A stretch of 64,000 bases of DNA from CAYVQZ01 sp964453435 (GCA_964453435.1 CAYVQZ010000023.1:4586-68585), one strand, 5' to 3'. Counted from the first letter of the stretch, positions 43,292 to 52,555 are shown. Notes: generated by a model from the sequence alone, not told the origin. Numbers and translations: made by a program.

Positions 43292-44089
43292 ATGAAAAGG
43301 AGGTTGTTGTCTCTGAAACAGAAACTGCTCATTACAGCGTTCATCACTTGCTTTCCGTTTGCGATACCCTCGCAAGCCGCGGCTCATTTTCAAATGATTA
43401 TTCCGTCGACGGATATTGTCTCACCGACCGGTCCCAAAGAAATTTCCTTGCGGGTGATGTTCATCCATCCGATGGAAGGCCACGCGATGGACATGGCGAA
43501 GCCGACGGAGTTCGGAGTGTTCGCGGGTGGCGAGAAACACGACCTGCTCGAAAGCCTGAAACCGGCGGAATTCAGGGGCCACACGGCTTATAGCGCGACT
43601 TACCGGATAAAGCGCCCGGGCGACCATGTGTTCTATGTGAAGCCTGCGCCCTACTGGGAACCCGCCGAGGGGCTGATAATTGTCCACTACACAAAAGTTG
43701 TCGTCAACGCGATGGGTCTCGAAGAAGGCTGGGATGAGGAAATCGGCCTCGAGACGGAAATCGTGCCCCTCGCGCGGCCGTACGGCCTTTGGACGGGGAA
43801 CGTGTTCCGCGGAATCGTGAAAAAGAACGGCAAACCTGTTCCCTACGCCGAGGTCGAGGTCGAGTATTTTAATGAAAACGGCAAAATAACCCCGCCCGCC
43901 GACCCGTACATAACGCAGGTGGTCAAGGCCGACGGCAATGGAGTGTTCAGCTACGCGATGCCCAAAGCCGGCTGGTGGGGCTTTTCCGCGCTCAGCGAGG
44001 CAGACGAAAAGATGAAGAATCCGGAAGGCGAAGAAGTACCGGTCGAAATCGGCGCCCTCATCTGGGTTCGCACCCGAGACATGAAGTAG
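43292..44089 (+). CDS. DUF4198/NikK-like periplasmic nickel-uptake component
   Basis: A signal peptide ending at SQAAAHF is followed by the DUF4198 domain: the mature N-terminus begins with His (AHFQMIIPST), and the protein contains FIHPMEGHAMDM and YVKPAPYWEPAEG. Such proteins lie beside NikM/CbiM nickel or cobalt transporters and are proposed to bind the metal in the periplasm. GGAGG precedes the ATG at 43292. The next gene starts 11 bases later, forming an operon. Confidence 0.87.
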   Translation: MKRRLLSLKQKLLITAFITCFPFAIPSQAAAHFQMIIPSTDIVSPTGPKEISLRVMFIHPMEGHAMDMAKPTEFGVFAGGEKHDLLESLKPAEFRGHTAYSATYRIKRPGDHVFYVKPAPYWEPAEGLIIVHYTKVVVNAMGLEEGWDEEIGLETEIVPLARPYGLWTGNVFRGIVKKNGKPVPYAEVEVEYFNENGKITPPADPYITQVVKADGNGVFSYAMPKAGWWGFSALSEADEKMKNPEGEEVPVEIGALIWVRTRDMK

Positions 44090-44099
44090 GCGCAACGCG

Positions 44100-44732
44100 A
44101 TGCATATTTCCGAAGGCGTTTTGTCACCTCAAGTGCTTGTCGCCGGTGGTGGGCTGGCCGCCGCCGGCATCGCATACTCACTGAAGAAGATGGACTATGA
44201 GCGGGTGCCCCAGGTCGCCATCGTATCTGCGGCCTTCTTCGTGGCGTCGTTCGTGCATCTCCCGATCGGGCCGGTGAGCGTGCACCTGACCTTGAACGGG
44301 TTGGCGGGTATCCTGCTCGGATGGGCTGCCTTTCCGGCGATTCTCGTCGCGTTGTTTCTCCAGGGTGTTTTGTTTCAGTTCGGAGGCCTGACGACGCTGG
44401 GGGTCAACACCCTGAACATGGCCCTGCCCGCAGTCATCTGTTTTCTGGCGTTCAAGCGCGGCATCCACAACCGCAGCGCCACGCTTTCCGCAATTGCAGC
44501 ATTCGTGTGCGGCTTCTTTGCCGTCGCGCTGAGCGGTCTCATGGTGGCCGTTTCGCTCATCTGGTCGGAAGAGTCATTCTTCGACGTAGCGAGAGTCGTG
44601 GTGGCCGGCCATTTGCCAGTCATGGTAATTGAGGGGCTGATCACAGCCTTTATTGTCGGATTCCTGAAGAGGGTAAAACCGGATGTTCTGGAGGCACCAC
44701 ATGCGAATTCCCAATTCAGCAGCCTGGAATAA
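44100..44732 (+). CDS. nikM: NikM/CbiM ECF transporter S component
   Basis: The N-terminus MHISEGVLSP is the diagnostic metal-binding sequence (Met1, His2 and a later His). About six membrane helices follow with the CbiM/NikM pattern VHLPIGPVSVHLTLNGLAGILLGW and GGLTTLGVNTLNMALPA. It is the substrate-specific component that takes up Ni(II) or Co(II). The 3' end overlaps the NikL-like gene. Cobalt and nickel forms are hard to tell apart, but the DUF4198 neighbour and cooT favour nickel. Confidence 0.92.
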   Translation: MHISEGVLSPQVLVAGGGLAAAGIAYSLKKMDYERVPQVAIVSAAFFVASFVHLPIGPVSVHLTLNGLAGILLGWAAFPAILVALFLQGVLFQFGGLTTLGVNTLNMALPAVICFLAFKRGIHNRSATLSAIAAFVCGFFAVALSGLMVAVSLIWSEESFFDVARVVVAGHLPVMVIEGLITAFIVGFLKRVKPDVLEAPHANSQFSSLE

Positions 44733-45351
44733 GCGGCTGATTTTGTTCGCCGCGCTCACAATCTGTATGATTTTCGAGTTCTTTGTTCCTCGGACGGCGT
44801 GGGCGCACAAGGTGAACGTGTTCGCCTATGTCGAGGGCGATACCGTCATCACTCAGAGCTACTTCAGCGATGGGCGCAAATGCCGAGACTCTCTCATCGA
44901 GGTATTTAACGGGGACGGAGAAAAACTCATCGAGGGCACGACCGATGAAGAAGGGGTGTTCTCGTTCCGGATACCGGAGAACACGGACCTGCTGATACGC
45001 CTTACGGCCTCGATGGGACACCAGGCGGAATACGTGGTTCCCGCAACGGACCTGCCGGCGGCTCCGCTGTCATCAGAAGCCGGCACGGGAACGGTTGCGG
45101 CGCCTGAAACGGTAAAGCCGGAGCCTGCGGTCGAACCTGAGTCGGAAGCCGCTCAGACGGTCACGACCCTTGCGGAGGTGGAACAGGCTCTCGACAGGGC
45201 GCTCGCCCGGCAGTTGGCCCCGCTCCGGCGCGCCATCGAGGAAACCCAGTCGAAGCAGAGACTCTCCGATATCCTAGGCTCGATAGGCTATATTCTCGGC
45301 CTGATGGGACTCGTCATGTATTTCCGCAGCAGGATGCGGAAAAGCGAATAG
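44701..45351 (+). CDS. NikL-like component of nickel ECF transporter
   Basis: The ~216-residue protein has a signal/anchor helix ending at AWAHKVNVFAYVEGDTV, where the exposed His follows cleavage. A carboxypeptidase-regulatory-like beta domain (VEVFNGDGEKLIEGTTDEEGVFSFRIPE) comes next, then a proline/acidic linker and a C-terminal membrane helix. This matches NikL in nikMLQ clusters. It overlaps NikM by 32 bases. ATG at 44701 has GGAGG upstream; an in-frame ATG at 44683 is possible. Confidence 0.85.
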   Translation: MRIPNSAAWNKRLILFAALTICMIFEFFVPRTAWAHKVNVFAYVEGDTVITQSYFSDGRKCRDSLIEVFNGDGEKLIEGTTDEEGVFSFRIPENTDLLIRLTASMGHQAEYVVPATDLPAAPLSSEAGTGTVAAPETVKPEPAVEPESEAAQTVTTLAEVEQALDRALARQLAPLRRAIEETQSKQRLSDILGSIGYILGLMGLVMYFRSRMRKSE

Positions 45352-45360
45352 GACTCATGC

Positions 45361-46122
45361 ATGATTGAAGAGACCTTCGCGGACGGCAGTTCATTCATTC
45401 ATCGTCTTGACCCGAGGGTCAAGACCGTCGCCGCCATAGGATTTTCCGTATTGACGGCTGTGGCAGACTCTTTTCCTCCCCTTTTCTTTGCGCTTGGGTT
45501 TGCTATCGTGTTGGTCGGGCTGGCCCGGCTCCGGCCGCGCGCGGTCATGCGTCGGCTCCTGCTCGTAAACGGTTTCGTGCTGCTCTTGTGGCTGATGCTT
45601 CCTCTTACGTTCGGGGGAGAACCCATCGCTCGCATCGGTCCCGTGACGATTTCGGCGGAGGGCATCCGGTACGCGCTGCTCATAACCCTAAAGTCCAACG
45701 CGATTATTCTCGCGTGTATTGCGCTGCTCGCAACGACGCATCTGACCGAGTTGGGGCGCGCGCTCGGGTGGCTGCGAGCGCCGCAGAAAATAGTCCATAT
45801 CCTGCTTTTCATGCTTCGATATCTTGGAGAAATAAGCAAAGAATATCAGCGTCTCAGCGTCTCAATGCGCGTACGATGCTTCCAGCCGAGCACAAATCTT
45901 CACACGTACCGTTCATACGCCAACATGGTCGGGATGCTGTTGGTGAACAGTTACGAGAGGGCGGAGGCCGTGTATGCCGCAATGTTATGCAGGGGATTCC
46001 ACGGGAAGTTTTATGCCCTCGACGATTTCGCTGTCGATGGTGACGATGTTGCCTTTGGAATCCTGGTGGTCGCCGCCTTGAGCGCAATGGCCGTCTTGCA
46101 GTGGTTCCCCTTGTTTGGCTGA
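45361..46122 (+). CDS. NikQ/CbiQ ECF transporter T (energy-coupling) component
   Basis: The 253-residue membrane protein has the T-component signature: FIHRLDPRVKTVAAIGFSV at the N-terminus and the ATPase-contacting motif YERAEAVYAAMLCRGFHG near the C-terminus. It would couple NikM to an ABC ATPase (CbiO/NikO). That ATPase gene, which normally follows directly, is absent: repeats and tatD come next. The ATPase must be supplied from elsewhere, or the operon was cut by repeats. Confidence 0.9.
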   Translation: MIEETFADGSSFIHRLDPRVKTVAAIGFSVLTAVADSFPPLFFALGFAIVLVGLARLRPRAVMRRLLLVNGFVLLLWLMLPLTFGGEPIARIGPVTISAEGIRYALLITLKSNAIILACIALLATTHLTELGRALGWLRAPQKIVHILLFMLRYLGEISKEYQRLSVSMRVRCFQPSTNLHTYRSYANMVGMLLVNSYERAEAVYAAMLCRGFHGKFYALDDFAVDGDDVAFGILVVAALSAMAVLQWFPLFG

Positions 46123-46212
46123 GCCGAAAAAAGCCGCGCCTCTTGCCCATCGCGCACATGTGCCCGCCGCCGGGGATTATCGGACAGACTCTATACTACT
46201 ATCTACCAGAAT

Positions 46213-46345
46213 TGTGAATTTCTGTCGGGATTTTCATGCCGCGAATGACCTTCGTTGCGCGCAGCGAAATCCCGCGGACTGACGGGACCATTCCCCGGTC
46301 TGAAGAAGGAATCCGGCCATTCCTTCGCTGCGCGGATCACGCGCG
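46213..46345. repeat. Dispersed repeat starting TTCTGTCGGGATTTTC
   Basis: It matches 33264-33420 over most of its length: CGCGAATGACCTTC, the GCGCAGCGAA block, CCCGCGGACT...CGGGACCAT and CCATTCCTTCGC. A further repeat piece (GGGACTGTGAGACTGTCC) follows to ~46430. The 460 bases between nikQ and tatD consist almost entirely of repeats. Confidence 0.75.
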
Positions 46346-46454
46346 TCGCGTGAGAGACGCGGGATAGAATCGGGACTGTGAGACTGTCCGATAATTCATC
46401 GGTGGCCGCTACGGGGACAGTCTCCTGTCGCTGATTTACCGAAAGTTTTTGTAG

Positions 46455-46472
46455 GTGCGAATTTATTCGCAC
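46455..46472. repeat. Short palindrome GTGCGAAT-TT-ATTCGCAC
   Basis: A perfect 8-bp inverted repeat in the context GTAGGTGCGAATTTATTCGC. It sits just before tatD and probably belongs to the repeat block. It inflates the upstream part of the tatD reading frame. Confidence 0.6.
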
Positions 46473-46583
46473 ATTCCGGCTTACACTGTCCCTGAAGCAA
46501 AGTTTGGTTGCGGCTACGCTGCGCTGTGCATTCGCGAGGCAATTCGTTTTTGGCGGCGCGGAACATTGGGAGGAGACCCGGAA

Positions 46584-47330
46584 ATGCAATTGGTGGACTC
46601 ACATGCTCATCTCGAGCAGGTCGAAAACGTAGAAGAGGCGCTGGAACGGGCAAAGGCCGCCGGCGTCGTGTCGGTTGTGGCCGTATCGATGGACCTCGCG
46701 TCAAACCAGAAAATTCTTCAGCTTGCCGCGAGCAACGCCGGCTTCGTGTATCCTGCGCTCGGGATTCATCCCTGGGCCATCGAGCCGCCGGAACTCGAAC
46801 GCGCGTTCGAGTTCATTCGCTCCAGCATAAACGAGTGCGTGGCTGTCGGCGAAATCGGACTGGATTACTGGCTCAAAAAAGATACGGCTCTCCAAAGAGA
46901 TGTTTTTTCGAAGCTGCTGGACATTGCGGTCGAGCACGACAAGCCGGTTCTCACCCACTCGCGCGGCTCATACGATGATGTTTTGCGAATGGTCACGGAA
47001 TCCGGAAACAGGCGCGCCGTCTTTCACTGGTACAGTGGACCGGTGGAACTGGCGGAAGAAATCGTTCGGCTCGGCTTCTTCATCTCGGCGACACCCGCGG
47101 TCGAATACAGCGAGAAGCACCGGGCGGTTATCGAGAGGGTTCCGCTGGACAACCTGCTTCTCGAAACGGACTGTCCGGTGAAATACAACGATATCAAATC
47201 CGAGCCGGCAAGCGTGGTGAAAACGCTCGATGAAGTTGCGAAGCTGAAAGGGCTGGACCGGAACGTGGTCGCCGAGGTTACTACGAGGAACTGCCGCGCG
47301 CTGTTCGGTTTGACGCCCGAGCCGGACTGA
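46584..47330 (+). CDS. TatD-family metal-dependent hydrolase
   Basis: The 248-residue protein is TatD-like: LVDSHAHLEQ at the N-terminus (metal His-x-His), IGLDYW (with Glu just before), LTHSRGSYDDV, FHWYSG and the LLETDCPVKY Asp. Usual TatD proteins are DNases of about 260 residues. The start at 46584 has GGGAGGAG upstream; the longer frame to 46455 is repeat sequence. It stands alone. Confidence 0.9.
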   Translation: MQLVDSHAHLEQVENVEEALERAKAAGVVSVVAVSMDLASNQKILQLAASNAGFVYPALGIHPWAIEPPELERAFEFIRSSINECVAVGEIGLDYWLKKDTALQRDVFSKLLDIAVEHDKPVLTHSRGSYDDVLRMVTESGNRRAVFHWYSGPVELAEEIVRLGFFISATPAVEYSEKHRAVIERVPLDNLLLETDCPVKYNDIKSEPASVVKTLDEVAKLKGLDRNVVAEVTTRNCRALFGLTPEPD

Positions 47331-47351
47331 ATACTTTGCCGGGCCTCGGGT

Positions 47352-48215
47352 TCATGACCGCGCCCCCAGGGCGGCATTGAAGAATTTCTCCATGGTTGCC
47401 AACGCGTCATCCGGCAGTCCCGCATGACCACAATCGTACCAGACGATTTCCTTCGGCTCGCGCGCCGCCTCGAAGAGGGCTTCGGTGGCCGCTTTCGGGA
47501 TTACTTCGTCCCGCGCGGCATTCAGCATCAGCAGAGGACGCGGTGCAATGCCCGCGACGCAGTGGATGGGGTCCACTATTCGGTACGCTTCGCGAATGCG
47601 TTCATTGGTTTGCTCATCGCCGGAGCGGGCCCTGAATTCTCTGAAATCTCCCCCCGTTATGCCGAGCACAACGCCTTTCACGCGCGGCTCGTGCGCGCAA
47701 AAGAGCGTTCCTATCGAACCGCCCATGCTGAACCCGCCGAATCCGATTCGGGCCATGTCGATGTCATTTCTTGATTCCAGATAATCCACGCCCCGCATCA
47801 GGTCGACGGCAGTCTGAATCATGGCGTCGCGGTTCCGATAGTAATAGTGGGTTTGCGCTCCGATTCCGCCGCCGACCGCTCTCTCGCCGCAATATTGGCC
47901 GTCAATCCGCAACGTTGCATATCCGGTGGAGGTCAGGCGGGCCGCTCTCTTTTTCTGGTTAAAGGAACTCTTGTGACCGAACAGGCCATGCAGAATCAGG
48001 ACTGCCGGGAACGGGGGCTCGGCGTCGGGCGGCAACGTCAACAATGCGGGCACGCGCTGGTCATGGACGCTGCTGAATGTCACATGAAGCTCCTCGAACC
48101 GGTCGCAATCATTCCGCTCGTCCTCGGAAACGTGCTTTCTCTCGACGACATCGAGCGGCAAATGCTTGTCATATTTCAAAATCTCCTCCAAAATTTCACG
48201 CGCCACTCGATTCAT
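47352..48215 (-). CDS. Alpha/beta hydrolase (dienelactone hydrolase/esterase type)
   Basis: The 287-residue protein has a nucleophile elbow GFGGFSMGGSIG, the strand VLILHGLFGHKSSFNQK, the acidic residue in LNAARDEVIP and the catalytic His in CGHAGLPDD. There is no signal peptide, so it is cytoplasmic. Substrate not predictable. The ATG has AAAGGAGGAG upstream. The next gene upstream on the same strand ends 30 bases away. Confidence 0.85.
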   Translation of the reverse strand: MNRVAREILEEILKYDKHLPLDVVERKHVSEDERNDCDRFEELHVTFSSVHDQRVPALLTLPPDAEPPFPAVLILHGLFGHKSSFNQKKRAARLTSTGYATLRIDGQYCGERAVGGGIGAQTHYYYRNRDAMIQTAVDLMRGVDYLESRNDIDMARIGFGGFSMGGSIGTLFCAHEPRVKGVVLGITGGDFREFRARSGDEQTNERIREAYRIVDPIHCVAGIAPRPLLMLNAARDEVIPKAATEALFEAAREPKEIVWYDCGHAGLPDDALATMEKFFNAALGARS

Positions 48216-48245
48216 TTCCGATTGCTCCTCCTTTGCCGAGCCGCG

Positions 48246-48974
48246 CTACCGCTTGTATCCAACGGGCATGACGAGGAGAGCCTCATGGCTTGTGGGCGCG
48301 CCGAGGATTTCCGTGACCTCCGAGTCCTCAAAGGCGCCGACGATGCCGGCTCCGAGCCCGAGAGATCCCGCCTGAAGAAAAATATTCTGACCGACATGGC
48401 CGGCTTCGATGTGAGCGTATCGTACCCCTCTCCCACCGTACTTCCCCGTTATCCGGTCATATTCGGAAGTGATAACGAGCATGACGGGCGCCTGCGCCAT
48501 CCATCGTTGCCCGAGAGAAGCGCGCGCCACATCGCCTCTTCGGTCACCCTCTGTCGTGTTCTCGAGCGCATGCTCGCGCGGGATATAATGATAAACGCCG
48601 CCCTCGAGCCCTTCGACGCCCTTTTGTCCCACCACCGCATAAATATCCAACGGGTAGAGCGCGCCCGCGGATGGCGCTGACCGGAATCCGCTTCGCTCGT
48701 TGGTAATTCCCTGTGCGGCCCATAGCATCTGCGAGAGTTGCGACAGTGTAAGAGGCTGGGGTGCAAAACTTCGGACGGTGCGCCGCTCCGCTATGACTTT
48801 TTCCACGGATATTTTGCCTTTAAGAGACGGTTCTGGCAGCATGACCTTCTCCCCTTTGTTTGGCTGGCCGCAGGCCGGACCCGCAGGCGTAAGAAACAGG
48901 ATGAGAAAAACTGCGAATGCGACCCTCCTATAAATGCGTGCTTGGACGAAATACCCAGAAAGTTTGTTATGCAT
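48246..48974 (-). CDS. SagB/ThcOx-type nitroreductase-fold oxidoreductase, exported
   Basis: After a signal peptide (FAVFLILFLTPAGPACG, possibly a lipoprotein) the protein shows the nitroreductase fold: VIAERRTVRSFAPQPLTLSQLSQMLWAAQGI, SAPSAGALYPLDIYAVV and a C-terminal QAGSLGLGAGIVGAF FMN region. This subgroup includes SagB-type dehydrogenases and standalone enzymes in anaerobes. The ATG at 48974 begins the signal sequence; the frame upstream is repeat-derived. No RiPP partner genes are nearby, so a standalone quinone or xenobiotic reductase is more likely. Confidence 0.85.
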   Translation of the reverse strand: MHNKLSGYFVQARIYRRVAFAVFLILFLTPAGPACGQPNKGEKVMLPEPSLKGKISVEKVIAERRTVRSFAPQPLTLSQLSQMLWAAQGITNERSGFRSAPSAGALYPLDIYAVVGQKGVEGLEGGVYHYIPREHALENTTEGDRRGDVARASLGQRWMAQAPVMLVITSEYDRITGKYGGRGVRYAHIEAGHVGQNIFLQAGSLGLGAGIVGAFEDSEVTEILGAPTSHEALLVMPVGYKR

Positions 48975-49057
48975 CTGTCCCCGGGAATTCGACTCCCCCA
49001 TGCTTTCGTTGCGATCTTTGCGTCTTAGCGGTTTCATCACGCCCGTATCGGGTTTCG

Positions 49058-49102
49058 GGGTTATTGGGGCGAAACCATGCCGCATGGTGTCCCCCAAGAA
49101 CC
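49058..49102. repeat. Degraded copy of the TTATTGGGG...CCCCAA palindrome
   Basis: GGTTATTGGGGCGAAACCATG and CATGGTGTCCCCCAAGAACC around a CCG centre. It is clearly related to 36698-36738 and 55185-55232 but with several mismatches. It sits in the 350 gene-free bases between the divergent nitroreductase and CocE-like genes. Confidence 0.7.
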
Positions 49103-49325
49103 CGCATCGCCAATCGCGGGAAGGGTTCACAGTCCTTCGCGCTCCCAATCTTACTAAACCAAGCGAAACGAAGTCAATGGAAGCATCGCGTCAATCGTCG
49201 GCCTGCCGGCGGGCGCCACTCGGTTTGTCCTTTGTCTTTGCCGATTGCGACGAAACAGCGCTTTATGATATTATCCGACGGTTCAGGCTTCGGGGGAAAT
49301 ACGCTATCGGTGAAAGGACACATCC

Positions 49326-51116
49326 ATGAAGTCTTACCGCCAGACGATTGTCCTGATTGCGCTCGTTGTCGCCGCGTTAATTCTCATTCTCGCCTTCGAA
49401 AAGCTGAAATGGCCGGTGATCGCATGGTATCTGGACATTCCGCGGCCGCAATACCCGGTGGTCGTTGACCGGGATGTCATGGTCCCGATGAGCGACGGCG
49501 CAAGGCTGGCGGCGGACGTTTATCGCCCGAACGCAGCCGGCAAATTTCCGGTGATAGTAACTCGCACCCCGTACGGGAAAAGGAACCCCGACCACAAATA
49601 CGAGTTCGCCGGGAACATGTTCGCGACGCAGGGTTTCGTCTTCATTGCGCAGGACGTCAGGGGCAAGTTCAAGTCGGAAGGAGAGTATTATCCCTATATC
49701 AACGAAGCGAAGGACGGCCACGACACGTTCGAATGGGCGGGCGAGCAGGAATGGTCTACGGGCAAGGTCGGAACATATGGATTCTCATACTGGGGCTCGA
49801 CCCAATGGCTGTCCGCTCCGCTCCAGAGCGAGCGGTTGAAAGCAATGGTTCCCATCGTCACCTCACAAAACCTGTATGGCCGATGGATATACGGCGGCGT
49901 CTTCCGCCTGAACGATGTGCTGTTCTGGCATTACGGAAACACGTGCAGAACCGAGCGAAGCCTGGACGGTATCGACCTGCAGGAAGCGGTTCGGCATCTG
50001 CCCCTCATCGAGGCCGACGACGCCATGGGCGTGGATATAGCCGCCTTCAACGACTGGATTCGGCATCCGACGCCCGACGAATACTGGGACCGAATCAGCG
50101 TCGACGACGAGGTGGAAAAAATCAAGGCGCCCGCATTAATCATAGACGGATGGTACGACTACTATCTTGACCTTGCGCTCGACGACTTCAATCGCATGGT
50201 GACCTCGGCGGGAAGCGAAGAGGCGCGGCGGACACAGATGATCATCGGGCCGTGGACCCATGAATCCGTATCCGAATTCGCGGATGTCGATTTCGGAGAC
50301 GACGCCGATTTCATGAAACAGATAAAGACCCTGCTTCGCTGGTATGACTATTGGCTCAGAGGCCAAGACAACGGCATAACGTCCGAAGACCCCATCAAAA
50401 TATTCGTGATGGGAAAGAACGAGTGGCGAACCGAGAAAAAGTGGCCGCCGGCGAGGATTCGTTACACGAATTATTATCTCCACAGCGGCGGACACGCAAA
50501 CACGTCGTCCGGAGACGGCGCGCTCGGGACCACGCTGCCCCAAGAGGAACCGCCGGACCGCTTCACTTACGACCCCGTCGACCCCGCGCCGTCTATCGGC
50601 GGCACGTCAATCTACGGGGATGCGGTGGCCGGCCCGAAGGACCAGCGCGAAGTCGAGGGACGAGAGGATGTGCTCGTTTACACTACGCCCGCTCTCGAGG
50701 AAGACGTCGAGGTGACCGGTCCGGTGAGGTTGGTCCTCTACGCCTCGTCATCGGCGCGCGACACCGATTTTTCGGCCACACTCGTTGATGTGTATCCCGA
50801 CGGGAAAGCAATCAATCTCCGGACTGGCACGGTGCGCGCTCGGTTCAGAGACTCATTCGCCGAGCCTTCTTTTTTGGACGCCGGCCAAATTTATGAATTT
50901 GACATCCTGGTCGGCTCGACGAGCAACGTCTTCGGAAGAGGACACAAGATTCGGCTGCATGTAAGCAGTTCGTATTTCCCCGAGTTCGGCAGAAATCTGA
51001 ATACCGGCGCCGAGATTGGGATGACGTCGGAAACGGTGAAAGCCGAACAGACCGTCTATCACGACAGCGGCCATCCTTCTCATCTCGTGCTCCCGATAAT
51101 GGCTGCCGCCGAGTGA
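49326..51116 (+). CDS. CocE/NonD (X-Pro dipeptidyl-peptidase S15) family hydrolase
   Basis: The 596-residue protein has an N-terminal membrane anchor (VLIALVVAALILILAF), so it is probably periplasmic and tethered. The S15 hydrolase domain has DGARLAADVYRP, IAQDVRGKFKSEGEYYP, the nucleophile GFSYWGSTQ, LIIDGWYDYYLD and IGPWTH (Asp and His). The C-terminal jelly-roll (VEVTGPVRLVLYASSSARDTDFSATLVDVYPDG) is typical. Members hydrolyse esters or proline peptides such as cocaine or glutaryl-7-ACA. Substrate unknown. Confidence 0.92.
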   Translation: MKSYRQTIVLIALVVAALILILAFEKLKWPVIAWYLDIPRPQYPVVVDRDVMVPMSDGARLAADVYRPNAAGKFPVIVTRTPYGKRNPDHKYEFAGNMFATQGFVFIAQDVRGKFKSEGEYYPYINEAKDGHDTFEWAGEQEWSTGKVGTYGFSYWGSTQWLSAPLQSERLKAMVPIVTSQNLYGRWIYGGVFRLNDVLFWHYGNTCRTERSLDGIDLQEAVRHLPLIEADDAMGVDIAAFNDWIRHPTPDEYWDRISVDDEVEKIKAPALIIDGWYDYYLDLALDDFNRMVTSAGSEEARRTQMIIGPWTHESVSEFADVDFGDDADFMKQIKTLLRWYDYWLRGQDNGITSEDPIKIFVMGKNEWRTEKKWPPARIRYTNYYLHSGGHANTSSGDGALGTTLPQEEPPDRFTYDPVDPAPSIGGTSIYGDAVAGPKDQREVEGREDVLVYTTPALEEDVEVTGPVRLVLYASSSARDTDFSATLVDVYPDGKAINLRTGTVRARFRDSFAEPSFLDAGQIYEFDILVGSTSNVFGRGHKIRLHVSSSYFPEFGRNLNTGAEIGMTSETVKAEQTVYHDSGHPSHLVLPIMAAAE

Positions 51117-51723
51117 CCTCGGAACCTGATCTCCGGACTCCGGATGCCCGCTCCCTATCACGTCGAGGACAAATTTTATGGAAACGAAGAGGGAAAAGCT
51201 TTCATTCGCGTAATTCGCGTGATTCGTGCTCTACCAGTCTTTCATCTGCGGAATCTGCTTACAGCGGATAAAAGAGTTTTCTCTGTGTGTTTCGTGGTCA
51301 AGGAATATTGATTCAGGAATTATCCCGACACGTGATTGAATAAAATCGTCTTCATCGGCGTCTACTGCGTAAGAAAAAGGGGAAAGTGGCCCACAATTCG
51401 CTGGTCCGCCCTTGGGGGCGCTCCGCCGGTCTATCCTGCGGAGCACGCGAGGCGCGTGATTGGCTCAGCGAAAGAGTGACTAAAGGATTCCGCTGTCAAC
51501 CCGAGGAATGACAGAGGGGGCGGGCGATCCGTGATTGAGCGCAGCAACCCGCGCCGACATATCGGCCAAATGAGCAATCAAAAACATAGACAGGCGGGTG
51601 TGCGCTTTTTGCGAACGTGATTTCTTTCTGGCAAATTACCGCTCTCATTGGTATACTGATATTCGCGGCATACGGGACGTGGCGACTCTTGAGAACGTTT
51701 TAGCAGGGAAGGGGGAACTTACA
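51117..51723. other. Intergenic region, no gene; low-complexity repeat remnants
   Basis: About 600 bases with only short frames. ATTCGCGTAATTCGCGTGATTCGT near 51208 is a local direct repeat. A ribosome-binding GGGGGA immediately precedes the OmpA gene. Confidence 0.5.
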
Positions 51724-52380
51724 ATGAAAATGCATGCATGGGTATTGGCCGTTATCGTTGCGGTGGCTGTTACGGTATCCTGCGAAAGCACTCCCAAGTG
51801 GCAGAAGGGAGCGGCTATCGGCGGCGCGGCGGGCGCCGGCACCGGCGCGGTGATCGGACATCAGTCGGGCCATGCGGGTGAGGGCGCTCTCATCGGCGGC
51901 GCGGTTGGCGCGGTCGCCGGCGGATTGATCGGAGCCCAGTTGGATAAGCAGGAAGAGGAATTAAGCAAGATCGCGGAGGTCCAGCGAAAGAGCGAAGAGG
52001 AACTCGTTGTGGTGCTCAGGGAAAAGATTCTCTTTGATGTCAATGAGTACACGCTGAAGACCGGCGCCCAGGATAACCTCGTAAAGATCGCCGACGTCGT
52101 CCGGCAGTATCCCGACTTCAATATCCAGGTGGAAGGACATACCGACAGCACGGGAACCGAAGCCTATAACCAGACCCTTTCCGAGAGACGCGCTCAGAGC
52201 GTAGCGGATTTTCTGGTCGGCCAGGGACTCGATCCGACCCGTATTTATGCAGTGGGCTACGGCGAAATGCGTCCAGTCGCCACGAACGATACGGCGGAGG
52301 GCAGGCAGCAGAACCGCAGGGTGGAACTGCACATAACCCCGCGAAAAGCCGCGCCTGCAACCACTGCTCCGGCATACTGA
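51724..52380 (+). CDS. OmpA-family lipoprotein with glycine zipper
   Basis: The signal peptide ends at a lipobox (VAVTVSCES). A glycine-zipper region (GAAIGGAAGAGTGAVIGHQSG and GALIGGAVGAVAGGLIGAQ) follows, then the peptidoglycan-binding OmpA C-terminal domain (FNIQVEGHTDSTGTEAYNQTLSERRAQSVADFLV, GYGEMRPVATNDTAEGRQQNRRVEL). It anchors the outer membrane to the cell wall. The start at 51724 gives the signal peptide. A strong terminator follows. Confidence 0.95.
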   Translation: MKMHAWVLAVIVAVAVTVSCESTPKWQKGAAIGGAAGAGTGAVIGHQSGHAGEGALIGGAVGAVAGGLIGAQLDKQEEELSKIAEVQRKSEEELVVVLREKILFDVNEYTLKTGAQDNLVKIADVVRQYPDFNIQVEGHTDSTGTEAYNQTLSERRAQSVADFLVGQGLDPTRIYAVGYGEMRPVATNDTAEGRQQNRRVELHITPRKAAPATTAPAY

Positions 52381-52412
52381 CAGGCTGCGAAGCACGGCAC
52401 AGTTGTTTTTCC

Positions 52413-52446
52413 AAAGGGGCGCATGAGCGTGCGCCCCTTTTTCTTC
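52413..52446 (+). terminator. Rho-independent terminator after the OmpA lipoprotein
   Basis: AAAGGGGCGCA-TGAGCG-TGCGCCCCTTT: an 11-bp perfect stem followed by TTCTTC. Confidence 0.9.
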
Positions 52447-52555
52447 CCCACCGGTTCTGCCATTCCGGAGGAAACAGGAATCCAGGAAGAAGAATTGGCT
52501 GGCAATGCAGATACTCTTCAGCGTCGAGGGTCAAGGGAATACAAGGAGTCCGTCG

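Noticed and set aside
46455..46583. Longer N-terminus for the TatD protein
   Set aside because: The added 43 codons lie over a dispersed palindrome and have no ribosome-binding site, whereas ATG 46584 has a strong one and gives the family length.
48246..48974. SagB-like protein as part of a thiazole/oxazole RiPP cluster
   Set aside because: It has a signal peptide, and no cyclodehydratase, precursor or protease gene is near. Standalone nitroreductase-fold enzymes of this type are common in anaerobes.
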